From Alteromonas macleodii ATCC 27126 (GTDB taxonomy: Bacteria > Pseudomonadota > Gammaproteobacteria > Enterobacterales > Alteromonadaceae), in NCBI RefSeq assembly GCF_000172635.2, contig NC_018632.1:558001-622000 (forward strand): a DNA stretch of 64,000 nucleotides. Direction: 5' to 3'. The position numbers were made by a program, and so were the translations under genes. How positions within the stretch are numbered: the stretch's first letter is position 1; the number at the start of each line of letters is the position of its first letter. This document shows positions 10,287 to 19,112 of this stretch, piece after piece. The notes below the pieces were generated by a model. That model was not told the origin of the DNA, made no database searches, and saw nothing but the letters and a program-made list of their open reading frames with translations.

Positions 10287-11120
10287 ATGAAAGAATATCT
10301 CGCTCTAATGCGCCATGTACGTGATACGGGTGTGAAAAAGGAAGATCGAACTGGTACAGGTACGCTAAGTGTATTCGGCTATCAGATGCGTTTTAATCTA
10401 CAGGAAGGTTTCCCCTTGGTGACAACAAAGAAGTGTCACCTTAAATCCATTATTCACGAACTACTTTGGTTTCTTAAAGGCGAGACAAACATCGCTTATT
10501 TGAAAGAGCACGGTGTGAGTATTTGGGACGAGTGGGCTACCGAAGAAGGCGAGCTTGGTCCGGTTTATGGACACCAGTGGCGCAGTTGGGATCGCGGTGA
10601 TGGCACATCGGTAGACCAGATTGCCGAAGTGGTTGAGCAAATCAAAAACAATCCAGATTCTCGTCGACTTATCGTTAGCGGCTGGAACCCTGCGGTACTC
10701 CCTGATACTAATTATTCTCCTAAAGAAAATGCAGCGATGGGCAAGCAAGCACTGCCACCCTGCCATACACTTTTCCAATTTTACGTATTAGACGGTAAGC
10801 TTAGCTGCCAACTTTACCAGCGAAGCGGCGATATTTTCTTGGGCGTTCCTTTCAATATTGCAAGTTATGCTTTACTGACCATGATGATGGCACAAGTGTG
10901 TGATTTAGAGCCCGGCGATTTTATTCATACGCTAGGCGATGCGCATCTGTATTCAAACCATCTTGAACAGGTAGAGTTGCAGCTAAGTCGTGAGCCTTTC
11001 GAGCGCCCAACTATGGAAATTAATCCTGAGGTGAAAGATATCTTCGGGTTTTCCTTCGACGACTTTACGCTTAAAAATTACCAGTCACACCCACACATTA
11101 AAGCCCCTGTTGCCATATAA
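10287..11120 (+). CDS. thyA: Thymidylate synthase ThyA
   Basis: ThyA makes dTMP from dUMP with methylenetetrahydrofolate as carbon donor and reductant. All signature blocks are present: [32 protein letters not shown], the catalytic-cysteine block [12 protein letters not shown] with C159, [13 protein letters not shown] and [11 protein letters not shown]. It is 277 residues, against 264 in E. coli. The difference is explained by one insertion of about 13 residues between SGWNPA and LPPCH, just before the catalytic cysteine; longer ThyA variants of this kind occur in other bacteria. It is the last gene of the ptsP-tauE-lgt-thyA run. Confidence 0.97.
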   Translation: MKEYLALMRHVRDTGVKKEDRTGTGTLSVFGYQMRFNLQEGFPLVTTKKCHLKSIIHELLWFLKGETNIAYLKEHGVSIWDEWATEEGELGPVYGHQWRSWDRGDGTSVDQIAEVVEQIKNNPDSRRLIVSGWNPAVLPDTNYSPKENAAMGKQALPPCHTLFQFYVLDGKLSCQLYQRSGDIFLGVPFNIASYALLTMMMAQVCDLEPGDFIHTLGDAHLYSNHLEQVELQLSREPFERPTMEINPEVKDIFGFSFDDFTLKNYQSHPHIKAPVAI

Positions 11121-11129
11121 GGAGTTACC

Positions 11130-12200
11130 ATGAGTACTCCTATATTAATATGCGACGACTCAGGTTTCGCAAGGCGCCAGATGGCGCGCAGTTTACCTGA
11201 TGGGTGGGACGTGGATATTTCGTTTGCCGAGAATGGCGAGCAAGCCCTCGCGCTTGTTCGCGAAGGCAAAGGCGATGTGGTGTTTCTCGACTTAAACATG
11301 CCGGTAATGGACGGTTATCAAACCATGGAAGCCATTCGCCAACAGGATCTTCCTTGCTTGGTAGTTGTCGTTTCCGGTGATGTACAAGCGCAAGCGCGAG
11401 AAAAAATGCTCGCTCTTGGTGCGCTGGATTTCATAAGAAAGCCAATTGATAACGAAAAACTCAGCCACATCCTAGCCTCTTACGGGATTTACAGTGGCGA
11501 GACGCATTCTTCTGGTGCGAGCTTACAAAAAGCGCAAGACGATAGCGACTCAAATGCCGTTTTAGCCAAGCGCCAGATGAGTAAAGAAGATCAATTAGAC
11601 GCATGTCGTGAAATGGTCAATATTGCCATGGGGCGTGCGGGTGAGAATCTTGCTCAACTGCTAGGTGAATTTATTGATTTGCCTATCCCAAACGTCAACT
11701 TAATTGAAAGCAACGAACTGTCTATGGCGGTTGCGGAAATTAATCGTAACGACAGCGTGTCGGCAGTTTCAAAAGGCTTTATTAGTGAAGGTATAAGCGG
11801 CGAAGCGCTGGTTATTTTTAACGACACAAACTCTCAAAACATCGTTGAACTATTAAAGTATCCGCCGTCGGCTTCCTCCGACAAACTAGCGCTAGAAGCA
11901 CTAATGGATGTTTCCAATATTCTTATCGGGGCCTGTTTAAACGGTTTGTCAGAGCAGTTAAATGTCGCCTTTAGCCACACGCATCCGGTGTTACTGGGGC
12001 AGCACCAAGGACTATCAACGCTTTTAAGTGATAACGTGCAGCGTTGGGGCAAGCTCATGGCTATCGAAATAGGTTATGCCATTAAGGCCAGAGATATTTC
12101 CTTTGACCTGCTGTTGCTATTTCCTGGTGATGCCATGAACCATATCTATTCTCGGCTGCTCGATGATGACGCTGTGACACAAGACAAGGAAAGTCTATGA
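11130..12200 (+). CDS. Response regulator fused to CheC-type phosphatase
   Basis: A 356-residue two-domain protein. Residues 1-120 are a receiver domain with acidic pair D9/D10, phosphoacceptor D54 (FLDLNMP), S82 and K104. Residues 153-345 match the CheC/CheX/FliY phosphatase fold: the signature D-x3-E-x2-N-x22-P is exact (D157, E161, N164, P187), and a second copy reads E256, D260, N263, P286. Such proteins dephosphorylate CheY-like receivers, so this one may control its own or a partner's phosphorylation. It starts nine bases after thyA with SD AAGGAG and overlaps the next gene by four bases, so it is translationally coupled to the GGDEF protein. Confidence 0.88.
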   Translation: MSTPILICDDSGFARRQMARSLPDGWDVDISFAENGEQALALVREGKGDVVFLDLNMPVMDGYQTMEAIRQQDLPCLVVVVSGDVQAQAREKMLALGALDFIRKPIDNEKLSHILASYGIYSGETHSSGASLQKAQDDSDSNAVLAKRQMSKEDQLDACREMVNIAMGRAGENLAQLLGEFIDLPIPNVNLIESNELSMAVAEINRNDSVSAVSKGFISEGISGEALVIFNDTNSQNIVELLKYPPSASSDKLALEALMDVSNILIGACLNGLSEQLNVAFSHTHPVLLGQHQGLSTLLSDNVQRWGKLMAIEIGYAIKARDISFDLLLLFPGDAMNHIYSRLLDDDAVTQDKESL

Positions 12201-13186
12201 ATGCATCTACAGACGCACTTTCCACCGGTGCTTTAGTTAATTCTTCTCAAGTACCCGCAGAGCTTCTCGATTCCATTGAAGTGGGCATTGCAGTGCTAGA
12301 CCGCAACTTCAACGTTCAAGTGTGGAACAAGTTTCTTGAAAACCATGGTGCAAAGAAAGCGGAAGCAATCATTGGAGACAGTCTTTTTTCTCATTTCCCG
12401 GAAATAGAAGAAAAATGGCTGAGAACCAAAGTTGACCCTGTGTTCAATTTGAAGAGCCCGGTGTTTATTATTTGGGAGCAGCGTCCTTACTTGTTTAAGT
12501 TTGGTTGTAATCGCCCTGTAACCAGCGCTGCAGAGTTCATGTACCAAAATGTGACCATGTTCCCTATTGTCGATAAGCGCGGCAACGTAGAGCGGTTTTG
12601 TATGCTTGTTTACGATGTCACTGAGCAGGCGCTCGGTAAGCGTGGAATGGAGCATCTTAACGAAGAGTTGAAAACTGCGAGCCGCGTGGACGGTCTCACT
12701 GGGCTATATAATCGTCGCTACTGGCAGGAACGCTTTGATGAGATGCACAAACTTTGTGTGCGCCGAGAAAAGCCAAGTACTGCGCTTATGCTCGATATCG
12801 ACCATTTCAAACGCATTAACGATACTTATGGTCATCAGGCTGGGGATAAGGTGATTAAGATGTTAGCAGCGCTGATTAAGCGCTGTGTGCGGGAAACCGA
12901 CCTTGCAGGGCGCTACGGTGGAGAGGAATTTGCCATTATTCTGAATGACTCTTCAGTTGAAGATGCCAAGATCGTTGCTGAACGTATCCGACAATTAGCA
13001 CAGCGTTTAGTGGTAGAACACGAAGGTGAGTCAATAAGTTTCACTGTTAGTTTAGGCCTTGCACAATTCTCTCCTGACTTTAAAGGAGCGATGGCATGGC
13101 TTGAGTGTGCCGACCAGGCGCTTTATGAAGCAAAAGAAAACGGCCGAAATCAATATCGCATTTATGCAGCGCCTGGCGCGTTATAG
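12197..13186 (+). CDS. PAS-GGDEF diguanylate cyclase
   Basis: This protein probably makes cyclic di-GMP from two GTP. It is cytosolic, 329 residues, with no membrane segment. An N-terminal PAS domain (about 20-145, starting LLDSIEVGIAVLDRNFNVQVWN) precedes a GGDEF domain (about 160-325) with an intact active-site GGEEF at 241-245 and an inhibitory I-site RETD at 232-235, the normal five residues upstream. It therefore looks catalytically competent and product-inhibited. The ATGA overlap with the receiver-CheC gene suggests they work as one module. It converges with the hybrid kinase gene, overlapping it by six bases. Confidence 0.92.
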   Translation: MNASTDALSTGALVNSSQVPAELLDSIEVGIAVLDRNFNVQVWNKFLENHGAKKAEAIIGDSLFSHFPEIEEKWLRTKVDPVFNLKSPVFIIWEQRPYLFKFGCNRPVTSAAEFMYQNVTMFPIVDKRGNVERFCMLVYDVTEQALGKRGMEHLNEELKTASRVDGLTGLYNRRYWQERFDEMHKLCVRREKPSTALMLDIDHFKRINDTYGHQAGDKVIKMLAALIKRCVRETDLAGRYGGEEFAIILNDSSVEDAKIVAERIRQLAQRLVVEHEGESISFTVSLGLAQFSPDFKGAMAWLECADQALYEAKENGRNQYRIYAAPGAL

Positions 13187-15373
13187 TGCTAGGCGTAGGG
13201 TGTTTTTGAGCTCTTGAAAGGTGACAGGCTTCACTAAGTGATATCGAATACCTGCCTGCAGCGACGCTTCTTTATCGCTTCTGTGGGCATTGGCCGTAAG
13301 GGCGATGATCGGAAGGTCAGGGTGACCTTCTTTCATTATTTTAGCGACTTCCAAACCATTGATATCTGGTAAGTTGATATCCAACAGCACACAGTCAAAC
13401 GCATTTTCACTCACTCTAATAATAGCGTCGTCACCGGTGTAACTCACAGTAACTTCGTGGCCCATACATTGAAGCATATACTCCACCATTTCTGCATTAA
13501 TGGGCTCGTCTTCTACCAGCAACACATTGGCCTTTTTCTTTGTTTCAACAACTCTTGCGTTACTTGCTGTAAGGTGATGGAGCGCATCTACAAAGCGGTT
13601 TCTATCGATGGGTTTAACAAAACTTTGATAGATGGGCAGTTCACTGTTTGCAATAATGTTGGCAATATCTGGGGTTGCTGACAGCACAATAACGGGCGGT
13701 ACCCGTTCACCAAAAATCGCCTTAAGCGTCCTCACTAGTTCAAGACCATTCATGCCCGGCATATACAAATCGGCAATAATGCCTGAAAACTGGAGTATTT
13801 CTTCGTGCAGATTGAGCAAGTTCGCACCAGATGAAAACGTGCGTGCGCTAAAGCCCTCTTTGGTAATAATTGATTGTAAATGCAGCCTAGATATCTCTAA
13901 ATCGTCAACTACGGCGAAGGTCGCATTAGACGGTGCTGAATTTGTAGCGGGAAGATCCTCAATAGGTTTCAGAGGCAGTAAAATTTTAAACTCTGTACCC
14001 ACTCCAACTGTACTGGTTACCTGTAGTGCACCGCCCAGCTTATCAACGCTGCGTTTAGCTACAGATAAGCCAATCCCTGCACCCGGGAAACGTTGGCCAG
14101 TTGAGTGTTCGCCGCGATAGAAGCGTTCAAACATGCGTTTTTGCGTCGCCTCATCAATTCCTATTCCAGTATCACTAATTATAATAACGAGAAAAATCCC
14201 TTGGTTTTTCACCAAGGTTGTAACGGTGACGTCGATCAGTCCATTAGCCGTAAATTTAACGGCGTTATCAAGAATGTTAACTACCACTTTAGAAAGGGCG
14301 ACAGGATCCGTTTCTGCGTAATGGGGCACACTGTGACTACAGTGCATATTAAATTCGATTTTTTTGTCTTTTACGCGTACAGAAAACGGCGAGATACATT
14401 CGTCGAGCAAGCTGATTAGGTCGACATCTGAAAAGTGCAGGTCGTCTTCAGTGTTATTGGTTAATACATCGGTAAGGTTGTTGGTAAGATTAAGAAGTCG
14501 ATAGCTGGATTGTTCAGCCTGCTGAATTAGTCTGGTGCGCTGCTCTTCCATGTTAGGAATAAGTTCAAGAGCACTGATAATTGCACTTATTGGCGCTCTG
14601 AATTCATGGCTAATCAGCTGCAAAAACTCTTTGTTTTGCAAATCTCCATCGTCATCCACCATGGCAAGTCTCAACTTCGATTTACCAAACTTTTTAGGCG
14701 ACTTGTTTGCGTTACTTTTGTAAAAAAGCCATGCAATAAAATACCAAAGTACAATGACGACTGCGCCCAAAATAGTAGTGAGAAGCATCTTATTGCGCAA
14801 CGCCTGAATACGCAGTAACAACGCGTTTTCTTCCGCCTGCATGGCATTGATCATAGGCAGCAGGCTAAATTGCTGTTGAATACGTTGAGTTGCGTCGGCT
14901 ATCGGTAACTCAATAAGAGTATGAAGTAAATCTAGTGTGGTTTGCGCGACCTGTCGTGCAGACGCGCTATTCAATCCTTCTTTTGCTATTGCAAAGTCTC
15001 TTTCGGATAAGACTGTGGGCGAGATTGCTTGGCCTGCACTACTGCGAAGGTATTCAGATATACCTTGAACGGTGACTTGTAGCTCGCGCTTTAAAATAGT
15101 GTAATTCGCGGGTCCAGAAAACGCGCTGCTCTCCATCCGAAACGTAAATTGATTGATACTAGACTCAGTGGCAAGAATATTATCCTCTAAATAACTCTGC
15201 TGCTTTAAGGCTGTTATGAGTGCTTGTTGCTTGCTCATCAGCGCGATTAAAACCGCAATGACAACCATAGCGATCAACAGTGCTGTAACACTCACTTTTG
15301 AAAAAGTGAATGTCCGCGAAATTGATGATGATTTGCGCTGCGACTGGCCAGCCTGGTTTGAGCTCACGTTCAT
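13181..15373 (-). CDS. Hybrid sensor histidine kinase with two receivers
   Basis: A 730-residue inner-membrane kinase. Order: a membrane helix near 28-47, a periplasmic helical region of about 145 residues, a second helix near 195-215, HisKA (LQLISHEFRAPISAI) near 250, HATPase (DNAVKFTANGLI, DTGIGID, GAGIGLSVAKR) to about 475, receiver 1 (VVDDLEISR, D in ADLYMPG, S in VLSATPD, K in VKPID), and receiver 2 (LLVEDEPIN, D in LLDINLPD, K in LVKPV). No HPt domain is present, so phosphate must leave by a separate HPt protein or directly. The tail overlaps the GGDEF gene, and together with the receiver-CheC protein it suggests one signalling locus. A 10-bp inverted repeat lies directly before the start. 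Confidence 0.9.
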   Translation of the reverse strand: MNVSSNQAGQSQRKSSSISRTFTFSKVSVTALLIAMVVIAVLIALMSKQQALITALKQQSYLEDNILATESSINQFTFRMESSAFSGPANYTILKRELQVTVQGISEYLRSSAGQAISPTVLSERDFAIAKEGLNSASARQVAQTTLDLLHTLIELPIADATQRIQQQFSLLPMINAMQAEENALLLRIQALRNKMLLTTILGAVVIVLWYFIAWLFYKSNANKSPKKFGKSKLRLAMVDDDGDLQNKEFLQLISHEFRAPISAIISALELIPNMEEQRTRLIQQAEQSSYRLLNLTNNLTDVLTNNTEDDLHFSDVDLISLLDECISPFSVRVKDKKIEFNMHCSHSVPHYAETDPVALSKVVVNILDNAVKFTANGLIDVTVTTLVKNQGIFLVIIISDTGIGIDEATQKRMFERFYRGEHSTGQRFPGAGIGLSVAKRSVDKLGGALQVTSTVGVGTEFKILLPLKPIEDLPATNSAPSNATFAVVDDLEISRLHLQSIITKEGFSARTFSSGANLLNLHEEILQFSGIIADLYMPGMNGLELVRTLKAIFGERVPPVIVLSATPDIANIIANSELPIYQSFVKPIDRNRFVDALHHLTASNARVVETKKKANVLLVEDEPINAEMVEYMLQCMGHEVTVSYTGDDAIIRVSENAFDCVLLDINLPDINGLEVAKIMKEGHPDLPIIALTANAHRSDKEASLQAGIRYHLVKPVTFQELKNTLRLAL

Positions 15374-15439
15374 CCTTGCAAGTAATACGCGGTAGAGATA
15401 CCTACCTTAAATGTAGGCAACTAACGCTAACTTGCAAGG
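15374..15439 (-). promoter_or_regulatory. Inverted repeat at the hybrid-kinase start
   Basis: Perfect 10-bp arms (CCTTGCAAGT at 15374-15383, ACTTGCAAGG at 15430-15439) flank an inner 5-bp hairpin (15401-15405 with 15413-15417). On the minus strand the downstream arm contains the AAGG just before the ATG, so pairing could hide the start region. It could equally be an operator. There is no T-run, so it is not a normal terminator for ampG. Confidence 0.45.
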
Positions 15440-15452
15440 AAGTAGAATAAAA

Positions 15453-16799
15453 TTACGGTGACTCAACGCGCTTTATGTGGTGCCTAATTGAATACAAAAA
15501 GCAAAGGCTGGGAATTACCATGACTGCTGTGAGAATAAAGAACAAGCTCCAATTGCCTTCAAGACTATCTACAACAAAGCCGCTGCTAGAAGCGACCAAG
15601 GTTCTGCCCGCAACACTCAGGGAAGCCATGAGTGCGTATTGGGTTGCACTAAACGCCCGATTACACAATAGTGAGATAAACGCGACCATAGCAACGGTGC
15701 TCCAAGCCCCTGTAAAGCCATCGACAATAACGGTTATGGCTAAAAGAGATGTGGAAGGGCCTGTTTGCGCGATCAGTGCAAATAGTAAGTTAGACGCGGC
15801 CATGGCCACACCCGCAATCATTAATCCGCGGTAAATACCGTAGTGAATGTTAACCAATCCACCTAACAGTGAAAACACAATGGTTACCCACCAGTTGAGC
15901 AATTTTGAGTAAGTAGCGATATCGCTATTAGAAAAGCCAATTTCTTTATAAAACACGATACTCATGCGGCCTAGAAAGGCTTCACCGATTTTAAATAGAA
16001 AGATAAACAGTAAAAACGACGCCGCTAATTTAACGCCGTTTCGATTGAAAAATTCGGCGAATGGCGTGACCAGAGTAGTTTGTATCCAGTGAAAAACGGG
16101 AGGCTGCTTTGTATCTTTGGCTGTTATCTTTTCAAGCAAGGCTTCGCGGTCAATTTGTGGCTCGTTCGCTAAACACGTGGCGCACATTAATAAAGCCATG
16201 AGAGCACCGAGTAAAAGATAAATGTTTGGCCAAGTCCAAGATGTCATGTCAGCCAAGAAGAACGGGATAGCACCAAGCCCGCCATAACCTGTCCACCAGC
16301 CAGCGGTGGCTACTGAAGACGCAGCTGACATGCCGTCTTTGTCGTCTTGGGCAATACAGTCAATGCGAAAACCATCGATGGCGATATCTTGCGTGGCTGA
16401 GGCAATAGCAATAAGCAAACCGATTAATGCAACATAAAACAAATCTTGGTCTGCAGTGAGTTGAGACATCACTAAACACAGCAAAACTACACAGCCTTGC
16501 ATAGCGAAAATCCAACCTCGTCGTTGACCTAATAGTGGGGGCTTGATTTTGTCGACAAGCGGAGACCAGAGGAAATTAAAAGAGTATGTCGCGAAAATAA
16601 TGCCGAATAAGCCGATGGCCGAGCGAGACAAACCTTCATCTTTGAGCCAAGCAGATAGCACTGAACCAATCATGATCCAAGGGAAGCCACTGGAAATGCC
16701 GAAAAGAAATATACTGAGGTATCGTTTGTCGTTAAACGTTTTTAAAGCGTTGAGCAAAACTGCGGCCTTAGGCAAGAATACAAAAGCATATTGAGCCAT
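15453..16799 (-). CDS. ampG: AmpG-like muropeptide/MFS transporter
   Basis: A 448-residue major facilitator protein of the AmpG (PAT) subfamily, with about twelve hydrophobic helices. The N-terminal block RYLSIFLFGISSGFPWIMIGSVLSAWLKDEGLS is the family hallmark, followed by FLWSPLVDKIKPP and the ATQDIAIDGFRID motif. AmpG imports anhydro-muropeptides for peptidoglycan recycling and, where ampR/ampC exist, feeds beta-lactamase induction; neither ampR nor ampC is in the window. Other members transport other compounds, so the substrate is inferred. The hybrid kinase follows on the same strand after 79 bases. Confidence 0.82.
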   Translation of the reverse strand: MAQYAFVFLPKAAVLLNALKTFNDKRYLSIFLFGISSGFPWIMIGSVLSAWLKDEGLSRSAIGLFGIIFATYSFNFLWSPLVDKIKPPLLGQRRGWIFAMQGCVVLLCLVMSQLTADQDLFYVALIGLLIAIASATQDIAIDGFRIDCIAQDDKDGMSAASSVATAGWWTGYGGLGAIPFFLADMTSWTWPNIYLLLGALMALLMCATCLANEPQIDREALLEKITAKDTKQPPVFHWIQTTLVTPFAEFFNRNGVKLAASFLLFIFLFKIGEAFLGRMSIVFYKEIGFSNSDIATYSKLLNWWVTIVFSLLGGLVNIHYGIYRGLMIAGVAMAASNLLFALIAQTGPSTSLLAITVIVDGFTGAWSTVAMVAFISLLCNRAFSATQYALMASLSVAGRTLVASSSGFVVDSLEGNWSLFFILTAVMVIPSLCFLYSIRHHIKRVESP

Positions 16800-16842
16800 G
16801 AACCAGAGTGAGAAGCAATAACGCGTTGAAGTGAAAGTTTTA

Positions 16843-17166
16843 CTATGGACGAATGCCTACGCAGTCGAGTGGGCAATGACCCAAACCTTCAAGGAAATTC
16901 ACGCAGTTATTTAGTTCATCTACAAGAAACTGGTCGTTAATTAGCTTGTCTTCATTCCAATAATGCACTTGGTGAAGTAAATGCCAAAAAACCCGTTCTT
17001 TTTGTGTGTAGGGCTGCGTTAAGGTGTAATCAATTTGCCCCCATTCTTCCATACTATCCCAAAAGAATAGCTCGATCTCCTCGATAGGAAGCTCTCCTTG
17101 CCAAAATGCTCTCAAATAGAAACACAGCTGCTTTGCTTTGTTATCTACGAAATCTTGAACACTCAC
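16843..17166 (-). CDS. Conserved hypothetical acidic protein
   Basis: A 107-residue soluble acidic protein with many aromatic residues (FYLRAFWQGELPIEEIELFFWDSMEEW, HQVHYWNED) and two cysteines near the C-terminus (GHCPLDC). No signal peptide or membrane helix. The C-P-L-D-C spacing could bind metal, but that is speculation. I do not recognise the family; it reads like a small alteromonad-type conserved protein. Neighbours give no functional hint. Confidence 0.7.
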   Translation of the reverse strand: MSVQDFVDNKAKQLCFYLRAFWQGELPIEEIELFFWDSMEEWGQIDYTLTQPYTQKERVFWHLLHQVHYWNEDKLINDQFLVDELNNCVNFLEGLGHCPLDCVGIRP

Positions 17167-17308
17167 AAGTAACTCAACCGTTTATGTTTGCTAAAAGTAT
17201 TATAGTTCATAACAATCTTACTGCTTAGGACAGAGGCTTGCTATTTACACCATTAAATTTAGGTAATTGTTTTGGATACTAATTTAGCGTAATCGGTTAA
17301 TTATCGAA

Positions 17309-18196
17309 TTACCAGCCTAGGTGGCGAGTCCAACCAATAGTGCTATTTGCAACTATCTGAATATGAGGGGATTTCTGAAACTCCTTTATACTAAAGGCTA
17401 ATAAATTGCTGGGAATAATTATTTGCCGATAGTGCATCTTTAGTGCGTTTTTTGCGCTAATCTTTCGCTTTTGCGTGGTACTGTTCGCCCAGTCGTTAAA
17501 TCCACTTAGTGACAGATCCAATATTGGAAAGCTGGACTGCGCTATATTATCTATAACTAATGTGTTCGTTGATTCTTCTGGCCAAAAAGGTGAAATGGCT
17601 ACGAAAGTGTCTGGATGAAGTTGAGGCTGTTGCTCTACGACGGACAAGTAAGTTGTGGCCAGCATGCCTTGTGCAATGACCATACGGTAGCCTGAATTGT
17701 CTTGTAAATAATTATTCAATGCATTGAGTTGTAAACTCAGCGCTGAAGTTGCTGATTCAAAATTGAGATACTGCGTAAGTTGATTACTTCTGGGGTGGAT
17801 ATTTTGGGCTGACATAGACGTAGTTTCAGAGTCTGACATGTCGGTGTTTGTAGATTCAGCAGGTAGGTTCTGCTGGGACGTGACATTGACCGGCAAATTA
17901 AACGGACTTATCACTACATTCCAGCCTTTTTCAGCAAGCATGTTGGCAAGGCTATTTCCCTGCGCGAGCGTAAGGCTAGAGGGAAAAGGCTCTGTGAGTA
18001 TGATAGCCACACCCAAAGGTAATGGTGTTTGCGCTTCAATTTCAATAATTGGGGATTCAACTTCTCCAATCATCAAAGGTTTCACTTCTCCAGGCAGATA
18101 GGCGTGACTAACATCTGTGAAAAAGTCACAGTGAGCTGTCATAGGCAATAGCGAAACAATAACAGCAAATGTTAAAAGGAGAGCGTGCCTTTTCAT
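17309..18196 (-). CDS. Secreted DUF3530-like protein, hydrolase fold suspected
   Basis: A 295-residue exported protein with a signal peptide (MKRHALLLTFAVIVSLLPMTAHC). The body resembles DUF3530 proteins: a GVAIILTEP strand, a GWNVVISPFNLPV block, a low-complexity Ser/Thr/Asn stretch near 110-135, an MVIAQGMLATTYL segment at the place of an alpha/beta-hydrolase nucleophile elbow, then DTFVAISPFWPE. The elbow lacks the usual Ser, so catalysis is doubtful. The stretch is AT-richer than its neighbours. Assignment to DUF3530 rests on overall pattern only. Confidence 0.6.
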   Translation of the reverse strand: MKRHALLLTFAVIVSLLPMTAHCDFFTDVSHAYLPGEVKPLMIGEVESPIIEIEAQTPLPLGVAIILTEPFPSSLTLAQGNSLANMLAEKGWNVVISPFNLPVNVTSQQNLPAESTNTDMSDSETTSMSAQNIHPRSNQLTQYLNFESATSALSLQLNALNNYLQDNSGYRMVIAQGMLATTYLSVVEQQPQLHPDTFVAISPFWPEESTNTLVIDNIAQSSFPILDLSLSGFNDWANSTTQKRKISAKNALKMHYRQIIIPSNLLAFSIKEFQKSPHIQIVANSTIGWTRHLGW

Positions 18197-18346
18197 AAAA
18201 TGTGGTTTGCCTTTACCTTAATCTGGATCTATTCAGCTTGGACAGCATCAAATTAATTCGTACATCAAGCGTTATACGAAGGTTATCGGCAGGGTGCGTT
18301 AAAACTAAAATGGAGTCTATTGATAAAGTTGAATAGCGTTAAAACG

Positions 18347-19063
18347 CTACTCAAAACTTTCTGAGAGCGGCTTTGGGCAAAACGGACTAAAAGGGATGGC
18401 GACATTAAAGTGCAGCCAATGCCCAAGTGTCGGGTGCGAAAGACTCAAGCTTTCAGCATGAAGCTGTAAACGAGGCGCCATGGATAACGCTTCTTCATGC
18501 GCATAGAGTCTATCTCCCAAAATAGGGTGACCCAAAGCAAGCATATGTACTCGCAGTTGGTGAGAGCGACCGGTAATGGGATAAAGGGCAACGAGAGAAT
18601 AGGGTCGCTCTTTTTCATCCAGTGTGCGCTCAATGACGTCAAAGTGCGTTACGGCTTTTTTACCGCGCTCGAAGTCTACCATTTGCTTTGGCCTGTTTGG
18701 CCAGTCGCAAATAAGGGGAAGGTTAACCTCTCCGCTGTCTTGTTCTACATGTCCATGAACCCGAGCGAAGTAGCGCTTTTTAGTTTGACGTAATTCAAAC
18801 TGTTTCGAGATATGGCGATGGCTGTCTTTATTAAGCGCCAGCACCAAAATACCCGAAGTCGCCATGTCTAAGCGATGCACTACTGTGGCGGTGGGATACA
18901 CACGGTTCACCCGGCTAATCAGCGAGTCGCGGTGCTCTAATGCTTTGCCCGGAACGCTCAATAGCCCGCTAGGTTTATGCGCAACCACCATGTCCTCATC
19001 TTGATACAAAATATCAAGATAAGGTGTCATCGGTGGGTTATAAACAAAACTTGGGTTCGCCAT
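18347..19063 (-). CDS. rluA: RNA pseudouridine synthase RluA
   Basis: RluA isomerises U746 in 23S rRNA and U32 in several tRNAs. The 238-residue protein matches E. coli RluA closely: ILYQDEDMVVAHKPSGLLSVPGK, the catalytic-aspartate block HRLDMATSGILVLAL, PLICDWPNRPKQ, and PITGRSHQLRVHMLALGHPILGDRLYA. The start at 19063 keeps the YNPP segment that E. coli also has. It lies just downstream of rapA on the same strand (gap 49 bases), the same pairing as in E. coli. Confidence 0.94.
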   Translation of the reverse strand: MANPSFVYNPPMTPYLDILYQDEDMVVAHKPSGLLSVPGKALEHRDSLISRVNRVYPTATVVHRLDMATSGILVLALNKDSHRHISKQFELRQTKKRYFARVHGHVEQDSGEVNLPLICDWPNRPKQMVDFERGKKAVTHFDVIERTLDEKERPYSLVALYPITGRSHQLRVHMLALGHPILGDRLYAHEEALSMAPRLQLHAESLSLSHPTLGHWLHFNVAIPFSPFCPKPLSESFE

Positions 19064-19112
19064 TATGTACTCGTTACTTCACAGTCGCTTTTGAATGTTT
19101 AACCTTTCGAGG

